DNA of 64,000 nucleotides from Ilex aquifolium (lineage: Eukaryota; Streptophyta; Magnoliopsida; Aquifoliales; Aquifoliaceae): positions 8,540,960 through 8,604,959 of the forward strand of contig OX637409.1 of assembly GCA_951799425.1 (NCBI GenBank), read 5' to 3'. The position numbers and the translations under genes are program-made. Numbering within the stretch: position 1 is the first letter of the stretch; each line of letters begins with the position of its first letter. The notes under the pieces are model-generated. The model did no database searches. It saw nothing but the letters and a program-made list of their open reading frames with translations, and was not told the origin of the DNA. Shown piece by piece: positions 47,450 to 58,395 of this stretch.

Positions 47450-48140
47450 AATTTTTTTGTTGATCTCAGAGTTATTTGATAATACCAAAAATTATTCAAA
47501 GTCAAGCTCAACCCAGAAGTAGTTTAGAGACATGCCCCCAATAGGGGCTTGTATGATGACGTCAAAATTTAGGTTCTGGTTTGAGACAACTAAGGTCGGA
47601 TGAACGAACTGAGCTCTCAATCCCTATCTGTCCAGCTTGTGACCCCAACTCAAACCTCCTAGCTCATGACCCTAGCTCGAGAACCGCAGATTGGGAGTCA
47701 GCACCAACGTGACCCTCATGCACACGACGACAGTGAAAGCTCACACTTTCTAGAAGGTCACATCACGCCTAGGAAACGTTGCCTTTAACGGCCAAATATT
47801 CTATCACATGAGTCATAATAATCCCGAGGGTTCACGCTGATTACGCAAGGGTCATGCTCCTACACACTATAAATAGGGATCAATCCCTTACATTGTAGAG
47901 GATCGAATATCTATGAATTGACTGACTCTCAAGGGCATTGTAATCATCTTTCTCAAGCAATAGAAAACTCCCCAAGAGCAAGAGACTATTAGAGTGGACT
48001 AGCCAAACTTTTAAATTGGTGAACCACTATAAATCTTCTGTCTGTTAATTTCTATTTTCTGTTACTATCCTTGTGTCGATTGATTAACCATTGAGAGCCT
48101 AGTAATGTCCCTTACGAATCTTCAATCTATTTCTCCTTTT
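47450..48140 (+). mobile_element. Probable solo LTR, possibly gypsy-type
   Basis: A GC-richer block with ACTATAAATAGGGATC near 47868 (TATA-like), then GGCATTGTAATCATC and GTGGACTAGCC, then TTGGTGAACCACTATAAATC near 48016, resembling the R/U5 end of many Ty3/gypsy LTRs. No internal coding region adjoins, and borders are approximate. Confidence 0.5.
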
Positions 48141-48248
48141 TTAAGCCCCAAACCCTCTTACAAAATTGCGTAAATTACACCGTCATTATTATAAATAGTA
48201 GTATTTGTAATATAAAAAAGACAACTTCAGTTGACCTGTTTGTTAGGA

Positions 48249-48503
48249 TCATAGAGTTTCCACTTTCCTTAAAGGGCTTAACAGAAACACAGAGGATGGG
48301 ATTGAAGTTAAGGTTTGGTAAAAGTTCCCTAACGACCTCTGCTTTTCATCTCTCATGCAGCTGAGACTGCTCAGACACTCTTCAATAATTTCCAGAATCT
48401 CAGGTTTGTGTTGGGTTTGACTCAGCTCAGCACTCTTATGGCGGCATATACCGACACTATAGCTCACCATCAACACCACTAATTTTGAAAATTCATCAAG
48501 CAT
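48249..48503 (-). CDS. Unrecognised open frame, possible exon relic
   Basis: Minus-strand frame of 84 codons (MLDEFSKLVVLMVSYSVG, then ELSQTQHKPEILEIIEECL) that stays open upstream for about 20 more codons. Composition is more protein-like than neighbouring frames, with an amphipathic segment. I do not recognise the family and see no neighbouring exon. It could be a captured or degenerate host exon. Confidence 0.25.
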   Translation of the reverse strand: MLDEFSKLVVLMVSYSVGICRHKSAELSQTQHKPEILEIIEECLSSLSCMRDEKQRSLGNFYQTLTSIPSSVFLLSPLRKVETL

Positions 48504-48763
48504 CCATGAATTCCCGGAGGGAATAGGACTACGGTACCACCCCGGTACCTTAAAGAGATTATTCTGGTTGCATAATTTCTAACTATAGATTACAAAAAAA
48601 TAAATAAATAAATAAACAACTATGCACATGTTACATGAACAGTAAAGGTACGATGCCGAAAATTATTTTAAGGTACCGTAACTGGACTCCTGAATTCGTC
48701 GGCCTACACTCCGTTTATCTCCAGCTGGCTTCTTTCTCCATTCATTTTTCAATGATATTCATT

Positions 48764-48867
48764 TTTTTTAGGTCAGACATTATTATGGGAGGGGATGATT
48801 AGATTCGAACCCACGACTTTAAGATCCAACAGTTAGGGATAGTGACTATTAAGTCAACCGTTAACCT
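48764..48867 (-). mobile_element. tRNA-like SINE with 11-bp target duplication
   Basis: TGATATTCATT flanks both sides (48753-48763, 48868-48878). A T run at the left marks the minus-strand A tail. The minus strand carries a B box GGGTTCGAATC. At 104 bp it is little more than a tRNA-like head with a tail. Confidence 0.7.
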
Positions 48868-48878
48868 TGATATTCATT

Positions 48879-50718
48879 AATTCCTTTATTTTAATGCCTT
48901 TGATTTTTCTAGGATCCTCTAATTTGAAAATTCGACAACTTTTTTTCAATTTCACTTTGCCACCGTTAATGGTAATTAATCAACTACCTTGACAACTTTT
49001 TTTTTGGCCAATTTTAAAGGGGTATAGGAGGGACGATCAAATATGGAATTCCTGTCAGAACGTGATTATAACAATCTTTGCCTAAGGTAATCCTCCAGAA
49101 GGGCCTAGAGGGGGAGAACTAGACTCCTACGGAAGATCTGAGTCATAGATGAACCCTTGTACTATCAAACCGTTAGAAACAACTCAATAGTAATCAGTTC
49201 CTCTTTAATATTTTCTTTTAGTTACTGATTGGCATGCATTTTGATTCAGCCCCCTTACCAGGACGGTTCCAGCTAAGGATCGAAGCATCTATTCTATTTA
49301 AAGTGCCTATATAGCTTTATTAACCAACATTCACTTGGCAATGCACATTTTGAAGCTGCTTTACACTGATCATTGGCCCTTTATCTACAGTATTTGCACT
49401 TTGCAATTGTACACACTAGCAAACATGTGGACCCTTGGTCACAATACATTGCATTTGAGCTCTTTCTTGAGCTTATCTAAGTGTCTTCCATAGTTTAATC
49501 CATTTTGCTTTTTATTTTTCCAGATAATTAGATATTGATAATTGATGTCGAATCTTCTTAGCTCCTCATCGGCTCAGATTATGAGCGATCCAAAATAAGA
49601 TAAACCCGAGGCAAGGGGGGCCAAGAGCCAAGAATATCCCCGAGAATTTTCTTGATATACGATAAGTGATTTATCAATAAATTAGTATTAGTATTAGAGC
49701 CTATTTTAAGGTATGCAAGTGTAAATTTGTAGGGTATCTTATTTGGAGAACAAAAGGGTGTCTTCTTTTCAGGAAGACCTGGAGTTGTGTAGAAGAACTT
49801 TGTCAGTTGATTTTACATTTGGATTGTTTGTGTAGACTCTTTGTTTCTAAATGTTCAAAGCTGAAAGTCAGGAAAGCTTGTAACTACAGTGAGTAAATTC
49901 TGAAATGGTAAGGCCCAGTGGAGTTCAATAATTCTATAACATCAAGTCTGATTCAATTCTTAATATTCAAAAATCAATTGCCTCAATAGTGATTATGAGG
50001 ATCTTCTGTAGCTGCAAAAAATTAAGACACAAAAAAAGAAAAGAAAAGAAAAGAAGGCAAATTATACTTTATACCCTGAAATATTTTTAGATTCTTACTT
50101 TGCACCATCAAAGATTTAATTTTTCACATTTTACTTTTCATAGTTTAAAAGTGTTGCAATGTGAACTTTCTGTTAACTTTCCATTAGTTTTTTCGTCAGT
50201 GTCAATTAGTTGACTTTTAACAGAAAAAATAACGGAAGCTAACAGAATGGTCACATTGCAATACTTTAGATACATAAAGGGTATAAAATAGGAATTTTAA
50301 AATTTTTGAGGGTGCAAAATGCGAAAAGCCCAAAATAAAAAAATGATGACGTTCTAGGAAGAGTATTTGTCACTAAAGTTAATGGTTCCTAAAGCAAAGG
50401 TTCATTAACTTTTAGCACATTACAAAGAACTTCAAGCATTTGAAGCTAACAAGTTCATGACTTGACCAGTGATACTTACTGCTGATTCATATAGTAAAGA
50501 TTGACAAATTGTCAAGTATAACTCGAATATCATATTAATTCATATCTCGAAATTGAAAGTTCGAATCTTGAGACGTCCTAACTGACCCAATACACATGAT
50601 TTGAAGGCGATTGTGCTCATCATCCCGAGTTTACTTGGCAACTCCGAGAACAGTTCCCGGAAATCGAAAGAATTGTGAACTAAAAAGTGCAAAAACTGAA
50701 GAGTTTTTAGAATGTAAT
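48879..50718. other. Intergenic sequence downstream of the OFP gene
   Basis: No gene recognised. A further TGCACCATCAAAGATT/GGGTGCAAAATGC pair at about 50100-50320 is inverted and suggests another small element. The OFP 3' UTR should start just below 50719. Confidence 0.45.
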
Positions 50719-51822
50719 TTACAAGCGGAGGTCAGGCATATTGAACCAGATTTGCTCAAACGCCTTAACAATGAGATCATGATATTCACCAGAATTCAAA
50801 GAAAGATAGCAAGCAAGAAGCTCTTCCAAATCCTTGGATGCACGAATATTATTCTCCACAATCATCTCCATCATAGACTCTCTGAAATCTTTCTCAGGAT
50901 CAAATGAAGACTTCACAATTGCAAAGCTCTCTGAGAAGCTCTTCCTTTTCGACTTCGATCGGACTCGGGTTGACACGCTTTTTCGTCCCTGAGCTTGAAT
51001 TTTGTTGCCTGCCAGTTTGGGAGAGTTGGCTCGGAGCTTCACTCCAGAAGAGTATGACACAGATTTTCTGATCAGAGGACTAGTTTTAGTCTCTTTTTGG
51101 TTCCTGATTTTATCTTCTTTGACAATTCTGATCGCTACTGACCCTTGAGCTTTTATCTCCTCCAATTCAGATGAACTTGTCTCTTCAAACACTGGACTGA
51201 TTTTTGCTGGCTTTGTCAGAATTGGAGGGAGGTCTAGCTCTGAAATTGGATCAAACCCATCTATTTTGTCAGTTGTTTTTCTGTATGATTTCTCATTCAT
51301 GTCGATGACGATGTCAGTGGCTGAAGAACTGAATTTACAACTGCAAGAGCTAGACCTCGAGGCCATTCCAGTGAAAGACTGATATGCTGCATCAATGGTT
51401 TCGGACTCGAATTCGGATGAGAGAGAATCAAGGAGATCAGGCTCAAAGGAACTATCCGTGGAGTACCCCTGAGCCAGAGTTGGTTCAGAAATGCGACTAC
51501 TGATAGGAGATGGCTTGTAAATGGTCTTTCTTCTTGTTCTTCTCTGTGATGATTTTCTGGGTGGGTCTGGAAAGTGGGTGTCTGATGCTTTTGGGTTTGT
51601 GGGTGAATTGTAGAATTTGTCAGGTTTGTTGGGGTCTGTAGTTTGGTAATTGGAGTGTGTTAGTTGAGATTGGTTTGGCTTCTGTGATTTTGTAGTTGGT
51701 GGAGGTAGTTTTTTCTTGATGGAATGAGAGGTGTTGTGGCTTCTGGTTTTGCTCATGTCCCTCAGCTTGTAAAACCAAGCATTTGGTATCATGTCTGATA
51801 ATCTAAACCTGTAATTGCCCAT
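50719..51822 (-). CDS. OFP: OVATE family protein (transcriptional repressor)
   Basis: Single-exon gene of 367 residues. The start MGNYRFRLSDMIPNAWFYKL (ATG at 51822) is the conserved N-terminus of the OFP1-5 group. A basic, serine-rich middle follows (RRTRRKTI near residues 90-97). The C-terminal OVATE domain covers about 299-367: SFAIVKSSFDPEKDF, MMEMIVENNI, then LVKAFEQIW-type residues. OFPs repress transcription and bind TALE homeodomain proteins, shaping organs and secondary walls. The frame stays open further upstream through a GA repeat, but the MGNYRF start matches the family. Lack of introns is normal for OFPs. Confidence 0.93.
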   Translation of the reverse strand: MGNYRFRLSDMIPNAWFYKLRDMSKTRSHNTSHSIKKKLPPPTTKSQKPNQSQLTHSNYQTTDPNKPDKFYNSPTNPKASDTHFPDPPRKSSQRRTRRKTIYKPSPISSRISEPTLAQGYSTDSSFEPDLLDSLSSEFESETIDAAYQSFTGMASRSSSCSCKFSSSATDIVIDMNEKSYRKTTDKIDGFDPISELDLPPILTKPAKISPVFEETSSSELEEIKAQGSVAIRIVKEDKIRNQKETKTSPLIRKSVSYSSGVKLRANSPKLAGNKIQAQGRKSVSTRVRSKSKRKSFSESFAIVKSSFDPEKDFRESMMEMIVENNIRASKDLEELLACYLSLNSGEYHDLIVKAFEQIWFNMPDLRL

Positions 51823-51829
51823 CAGAGAT

Positions 51830-51892
<63 letters not shown>

Positions 51893-52307
51893 GAGCTTGG
51901 CTTAGTGTTTCTGTCTATATAATAGCAGGGAATGAAGATGAATGAACAGACACGAAGAACTGTGAAGAGAAAATTAGGGAAAGAAATGCACATTAAAAAT
52001 TTGTGGGGGGGTCCCCTGTTGAAAATAAGCCATGAAAGCAAGAGGTCAGGGTTATATTATATGGCTTTCTTTCTCAAAACTTGTTAATCCTCCTCGGTGG
52101 TACAACAAATTTGAGTCGGTAGGACTGTCAAGAACGGATTCGGGTCAACTTTCTCAAGTTCAAATCGGAGTCTAATTTAGAAACTCTTATCATTTTATTA
52201 ATTCCCATCTTATTTAACCAGATAATGTTACAATTATATCAATTCATGTCCGACTAATTAAATTCGAATTCGTTCCAAATTCAAGTCAAAATATTATATT
52301 CAAGTAA
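51823..52307 (-). promoter_or_regulatory. OFP leader and promoter with long GA/CT repeat
   Basis: An uninterrupted CT repeat (GA on the gene strand) covers about 51831-51890, starting eight bases upstream of the start codon. Such tracts are frequent in plant leaders and can bind GAGA-type BPC factors. A TATA-like element, CTATATAA, reads on the plus strand near 51915-51922 (TTATATAG on the gene strand). Confidence 0.6.
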
Positions 52308-52663
52308 GAGCATCTCCAAACCACTCTCTATTTCCTCTCTTTTAACTATTTTAGCTAGCCAAACATTAAAAACACTTTCTAACTCACTCTCTATTCCACT
52401 CTCTATTTTTCATTTCACCAAAATGACTCTAAATGTGGAGAGTCATTTAGGCTCTCTAAATTCTCTCTTTACCTATTTCTCTCTCTCTATATATATGTTG
52501 TATTCCCTTTAAATTATTAGAAGTTAGTGAAAGTTGGATGAAATAGTTAACTAAAATAGAGAGTGTGGTTGAAGTGAACTTATAAAAGTGACTAGTAAAA
52601 TAGAGAATATAATATTTAAATATATTTGACTAACTATTTTGGAGAGTTGGATTGGAGATGCTC
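52308..52663. mobile_element. MITE 1 of an adjacent pair (GAGCATCTCC ends)
   Basis: Inverted ends GAGCATCTCCAA and TTGGAGATGCTC, flanked by TAA at 52305-52307 and 52664-52666. AT-rich, 356 bp, CTCTCTA/TAGAGAG blocks in inverted order. A widespread plant MITE type. Confidence 0.75.
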
Positions 52664-52666
52664 TAA

Positions 52667-53022
52667 GAGCATCTCCAACATATGATCTAAAATACACAAA
52701 ATTTTCAAATTTTAACTATTTAGCCCAAAAATTTCATTCCAACAGATTATCTTCAAAACATCTAAAATAACATTTTCCTACAGTGATACTCTAAATATAG
52801 AGTATCACTGTAGTGATATGTAAAAAAAAATTATAATATTTTCTTCCTCTTCCTCTCTTTTCTTCCATTCTCTCTCTTTCTCCTTTTCACTATTCCCAAA
52901 AAAAATAATACAAAAGGAATGAGAATTAATATTTAAAATGAGCAGTTAAAAATATATAAAATTTGTTGAAGTGTGTATTGAAAAAATAAGTAACTAAAAT
53001 AACTTTTGTTGTTGGAGATGTT
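52667..53022. mobile_element. MITE 2 of an adjacent pair, sharing one TAA
   Basis: It starts GAGCATCTCCAACA right after the shared TAA and ends near GTTGGAGATGTTA. It holds a hairpin at 52779-52812 (TACAGTGATACTCTA and its inverse with a four-base loop). It belongs to the same terminal family as MITE 1 but has a different interior. Confidence 0.65.
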
Positions 53023-55410
53023 ATATAGCGGTTCGGAATCTGTTAAAACAACTGCAGGGCATTGGTGGAAAAGGTCAGCTTTAGTGATTCACAAAATTTT
53101 TGGTGCTTTGCATACACCGTTTTCATGACCAATAATGAGCTCCCACGTCACGGATTCACCACTTCTTATTAGGGTACCTCGCTGTCTCAGTGCTTAGTTA
53201 TATTGTTAAACAACTATAAAAATTGATAATGAAAGATGATTTTCCCAAGGCCCATATGTCTACTAAGTGCTCTTTTCCAGATTTTCATGCTCCATGAACG
53301 ATGGCATTCCTCCAACACCTTTCAACTGTGCAAAGGTTGATCCACGAGCGAATGCTCAGCTACTACTCTATAGTATACACACATATGTGTTTGAATATAA
53401 AATATCATATCTCAGAAATATTCAGTGTATCGATATTTGCCATTTCAGGTTTATTAAGAGAGTGTCACGTGGTAAAATTTAAAGAAAGACGGGAGATGAT
53501 CGGCTACAGTCATATTTGAAAAGAAAGAAATTAACTAATTGAAAATTATTAGTCAGTAACAATCGACGGAAGCAAAACTGTCGAAGACTGTGACTATAAA
53601 AAGGTATATAGTGGAGAAGATGAAAGATACACTTAAACCCCCACAAGACCCGGGACATTTTTAAGAGTAGTTTTAGATTAATTTTTATGAGACAGTTACT
53701 GTTACAATCAAAACTGTTTATTCAGTATTTCTGTAACCGAAGTCCCTTCAATTGAATTAATAAAAGAGTCCTCATTTATTAGTTCTATGTACCATGTGTT
53801 AGTTCATTATTTCTCTCCAGCCGAACTAACCGGTGGTGGTATGTTTCTGGCAGAACTAGCCGGTGGTGGTGTGTGATCTAGTGCTCCATGTTATTAGGCC
53901 CTTATCAAACTGCACAGGGGTTGAGCAGTAAATGAAGCCATGTAAGGTATTAATTAAAAAGCTGAGTGAATAGATAAATCGAAAAAGATTGATTTGCACT
54001 GATCAAGCTACTAACAGATGTGAATACAAGATACAAGTTCATGATTTGCACTGATCACTCGATTGAAAAACTCGATCCCTTCACCACAGGCAAGGACTGA
54101 TCCATTCTATACCAATGGTTGGTGTTTATATCTGGTTTAACACTTGTAGGGTTTTCATGATCAAACGTCAGTTATTTGTCAGTCCAAAGAGGTTTTAATC
54201 GCAAAAATTATCATTTGAATGGACAAAAATTACCCGATATAAGTACCCTCTATATTACCCGAGACAATAGTTTAGAACATATCTTAACTCCCGAGATAAG
54301 TATCCTCTATATTACCTTGGCTGAAATCATTTCTTTGGGTGTAAGCTTCTCTCCTATTACCACCATTTTCATTTGGATCTTTAGACTTGGTGTTTTTTTT
54401 GAAACCATTGCATGTGATGAAGAAGAGAAGTCATTTCCATATGGGGTGTCACCTAAAAGTCCAGAGATGATAGGCCAACATAGAGAAGCCTACCAGGCCA
54501 GCAACCTTGACACTGACTGCCATGTTGGGTAGCGTCAACTACCAAAAAAGGAGCAAGAGATTAAGATGGATTTGATATGAATACATCCAGACATCACTAG
54601 TTGAAAAGAACATTACAATAGATGAGGAAATTATTCCAACAAAGAAAAGATGGGTCCATCAATACAGAATAGGTGTTGTGATCAGTGATTTTGTTTGTTT
54701 TTTTTTTTTGGGTGCATAGTCCCATCTCGGTAATTTTTCATGATTCAACCCACCATTCTATAAGTTTTTGGACACACTGTTGAACTTATCACAAGCTCAC
54801 TTCTACCCATATCCTCTCACATAAAATGTATTCATTTTTTCTTTTGTATATGAAAGAAGAAAGTGATGTTATACGATAAGTTAATGTAGACGAATTACTC
54901 GTGGTTTGCTTAATTGGTCATAACAGCCAAACTTCTTTCTTTCCTTTATTAGTTTTAAAAAATCACTAAAAAAACACGGGGCTTTTGAACAGGTCTTTCA
55001 ACTGCCGCCTAATCTCTTAACAAGTTGTTTAGTTTAGTTGTTCTTTGGCTCCTTTTCACATCAGTTTTCTAGTCTTTTGCAAGGCACTTTGAGGATTTAA
55101 AACACAATTTTTTTAAAAGTATAATTTCTTGCAAGAAAAAAAAAAGAAGCTTTTTACGGTAACTAATCCTTACATAACACAATTTTGGAAAACAAATAGC
55201 CAAATGTGCCATGGATGAATCACTAAATCCTTTTAATTATACATTTGGCTGTGGAAAATTCAGGAAGAAAATCAGGGCATGATGTAGATCTTCCACATCT
55301 CTTTTGAAAGAAAAATGTTTGCTGAAGACACAAATGAAAGGCCAGTCTCACATCAAACTAGTGGTGTGGAAAATAAGGATTGATATGGTGGATGGACTCA
55401 TCATCTATAA
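53023..55410. other. Long intergenic stretch, no gene recognised
   Basis: The 118-codon plus-strand frame at 54176-54532 matches nothing I know and has no splice partners. A CCGGTGGTGGTRTG block is repeated at about 53830 and 53860, and two TTGCACTGATCA blocks lie at 53994 and 54044. It is otherwise AT-rich. Confidence 0.45.
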
Positions 55411-56573
55411 AGGGTAAAGTTCACTGATACCCTTTGGATTTAAGTCATATTTCACTGACACCCTCTCTAATTTCTGAAATATCACTGCACACTCCTGTCA
55501 ATTTTTGTGTTCTACTAGAATATGCAATTTTACTAAACTACCCTTACTAGAACTCCCATTTTACTTAATTACCCTTACTCAAATTAATACAAAAATAATC
55601 TATAATTTTATCAAATTAACATCAAATTGACCTTTAATTTTGTTTGATTAATATTTAATTTTATCAATTAACACCAAATTAATATTCAATTTCATCAAAT
55701 TAACACCAAATTAATATTCAATTTCATCAAATTAACACCAAATTAATATTCAATTTTGTCAAATTAACATTCACATTCATCAAATTAGCATTTAATTCAT
55801 CCAATTAACATTCAATTTTATTAAACTAATACTAAATTAATATTCATTCTAATCTAATTAATATCAAATTAACAATCAATTTTATCAAAACTATATTAAA
55901 CTTCATCAAATTAATTACCAAATTAATATTCAATTTGATCTAATTAATACCAAATTAACTATCAAATTAACATTAAATTTCATCAAATTAATACAAGATT
56001 TTACCAAATTAACGTAAAATTGATCTAAAATTTTATAAAATTATCATTTTATTTCAGCAAACTAGTATTCATTCTCATGAAATCGATATTCAATTTTATA
56101 AAGTTAACACTAAATCAATATTTAATTTCATCAAATTGACATTTAATTTCATCAATTTAACATCCAATTTATCAAACTAACATCATTTTTTTGATTGAAT
56201 GTCAAATTAGCATTCAATTTTATCAAATCAATACCAAATGATCATTCAATTTTATAAAATTAACATTCCATTTTTTGAATTTAATATTTAGTTTTATCAA
56301 ATTAATATTATTTTTTAAAATTAAAGCCAAATTAAAATTTTGTTTGAAATATTTTTTTATAGGAAACATTCTATTTAATTCAATTAGCATTTAATTTAAT
56401 TTAATTAATATTAAAAGAATGTTTACTACTACTTTAAACTTATTTTATATGGTCTAGGGGTAGTTTGTAAACGTGTATATAAATTATAGAGATGTGCAGT
56501 GATATTTTAAAAATTAAAGAAGGTGTCAATAAAATATGACTTAAATTTAGAGAGTGTCAATAAAATTTATCCT
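55411..56573. mobile_element. TIR element with AT-rich interior and 32-bp tandem repeats
   Basis: Left AGGGTAAAGTTCACTGATAC and right, inverted, AGGATAAATTTTATTGACAC are imperfect terminal repeats that continue for over 100 bases (TTTAAGTCATATTT, TATCACTGCACA and ACTACCCYTA pair). The interior is dominated by CAAATTAACA/TATTCAATTT motifs. Three exact or near-exact 32-bp copies start at 55668, 55700 and 55732. No transposase. Confidence 0.65.
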
Positions 56574-56931
56574 AGATTTAAATATCAAGATGAGTCGAGT
56601 CTCAAACGTTCATGCCAGCCCTGCATCGTTGGACTTTACGATATCGCCGACAATTTTTTTGTGGGTACCTCATGCACCAAGTAGTACGCAAAGGCTTTTT
56701 TATTTGCCAGAAACTAAGAGAAGTGTTTGGGCACAGCCCATCAGAAAGTCATGCTCATGAGCTTTAAGAAATAGAGATAATGAGATGTAAGTACATTTTT
56801 TAAAATTTATTTGGCTTAAAGTATCACTTCTAAACTTATCATCCTTTAAGTCATCTTTTTCATCAAATAGTTGTCAACAAGTACACATTTTTAAACATTT
56901 TCAAATTCTTTCTAAAATGTATTTCATAATT
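56574..56931. other. Short unassigned stretch
   Basis: A somewhat GC-richer piece (56600-56760) has a 68-codon open frame without family resemblance. The right part is AT-rich and loosely inverted relative to 57630-57720. Confidence 0.35.
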
Positions 56932-57093
56932 ACCCCTACCATAAATAGTGCATACCTAATTGATAATTTTTATATTTCCAATATCTAAGTATTAGAATGT
57001 GAGACTTTCAAGATTTTTTTTTATACATATATATATACACACACACACATACACACACGTATATATATATACACACACACACATACACACACG

Positions 57094-57131
<38 letters not shown>

Positions 57132-57625
57132 TATATAGTAACATCAAACAGTAACACGTTCAACAAAAAAATAGTAACATCAAACAGTAACACACTCAAC
57201 AAAAAAATAGTAACATCAAACAGTAACACACTCAACAAAAAAATAGTAACATCAAACAGTAACATGTTCAATAAAAAATTTAATTAAAAATTTAATATTT
57301 GATGTTACTATTTTTTTGTTGAGCATATTACTGTTTGATGTTATTATTTTTTTGTTGAGCGTGTTACTGTTTGATGTTATTATTTTTTTGTTGAGTGTGT
57401 GAAGTTACTATTTTTTTGTTTAGTGTATTACTGTTTGATGTTACTATTTTTTTTTTTTGAGTTTTACTGTTTGAGGTTACTATTATATATATATATATAT
57501 ATGAAATTTCAAAATTCAAATGATATACAAATATCAAAAGGAATCTTAAAAGTTTCACATTCTAATATTTATATATTGGAAATATAAAAGTTGTCAATTA
57601 AGTATGCACTATTTATGGTAGGGGT
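56932..57625. repeat. Foldback element with 36-bp tandem repeats in both arms
   Basis: Outer arms: TACCCCTACCATAAATAGTG at left pairs inverted near 57605-57625, and TATTTCCAATAT...TATTAGAATGTGA pairs with its inverse near 57557-57590. Inside, four 36-bp copies (ATAGTAACATCAAACAGTAA...) start at 57135, 57171, 57207 and 57243. Six inverted versions start at about 57301, 57337, 57373, 57401, 57437 and 57473. A CA/TA microsatellite (57033-57134) adjoins the left array and a TA run (57484-57501) the right. Confidence 0.8.
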
Positions 57626-58395
57626 AAAAAAGTTTTTATGACTTTTTTTTAGAAAATGTACTTCTATCCCAATTATTTTAAAAAATATACTTTTATCCTA
57701 TTAAATTTTTAAGAAGGTACCGGTCTCCTTAAACCCCTAAGAAATAACAGCAAAAGTTTTCAATGTTAACATCCCCTGATTAGACAAGTTGATTGAGAAA
57801 TATTTGTGGACGTCAACTTTTCTGTTTCCTGAGTTTAACGACTTAAACAGTTTGTAAAGCTGAAGAACTTTGTTGAGGATCTGCAGTGGCCTAATAGCTC
57901 TGTAGCCTCAGTCTGCCATTGGATCGTTAAATCATGAGTTCGAACCTCACCAACCTCTTGTTCTTTAAAAATTTAAAAAAAAAAAAAAAAAACTGAAGAA
58001 AGAGAGGTAAGGGTGGGGATGAGGTTTGAACCCCCGATCAGCTGCAGGCGTAATAATCTACTTGTATGACCTATATCCCACAAACAAATGTGAGAAGTTG
58101 CATCCAATAAATGATAAGCAACATGGTATAAATATGATAGAAATCATCAGCTAGATACATACATATACAATTTAAAAAGCAACAGACACATCCCTGCACC
58201 TTCAAAACAGATATATCAGAATAACCTGAACTTTAAACCTTTGATTCAAATGACAACATCCCATTCTAACTTTGAGGCAAAATTGCATTCATTTTAAAGG
58301 ACAATGCATAATTGTATTTGGCACCAAAAAGTGATTGGATTTTCCCGAGTTACCAGTGAGCCAGAGGAACTCCTCCTAGCAGATGCCATTTGAGA
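57626..58395. other. Intergenic sequence and GIL1-like 3' region
   Basis: No gene apart from SINE-like pieces. A second tRNA-like B box reads on the minus strand near 58030-58040 (GGGGGTTCAAACC). The 3' UTR of the GIL1-like gene probably extends down from 58396. Confidence 0.45.
57871..57989 (+). mobile_element. tRNA-derived SINE with A tail
   Basis: B box GAGTTCGAACCTC at 57935-57947 preceded by a TAGCTC-type A-box region near 57895, ending in an 18-base A run. CTGAAGAA near 57862 and after the A run is a short candidate target duplication. Confidence 0.55.

Noticed and set aside
50719-52041. 440-residue extended OFP with a run of Glu-Arg near the N-terminus
   Set aside because: The extension is the GA repeat of the leader read in frame; family alignment starts at MGNYRF (51822).
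53267-53519. Two overlapping 71-72-codon plus-strand frames
   Set aside because: They overlap in different phases, with no family resemblance and no neighbouring exons.
57008-57480. CRISPR-like regular repeats (36-bp period)
   Set aside because: There are no unique spacers; the repeats are head to tail, then mirrored, inside a foldback element in a eukaryotic genome.
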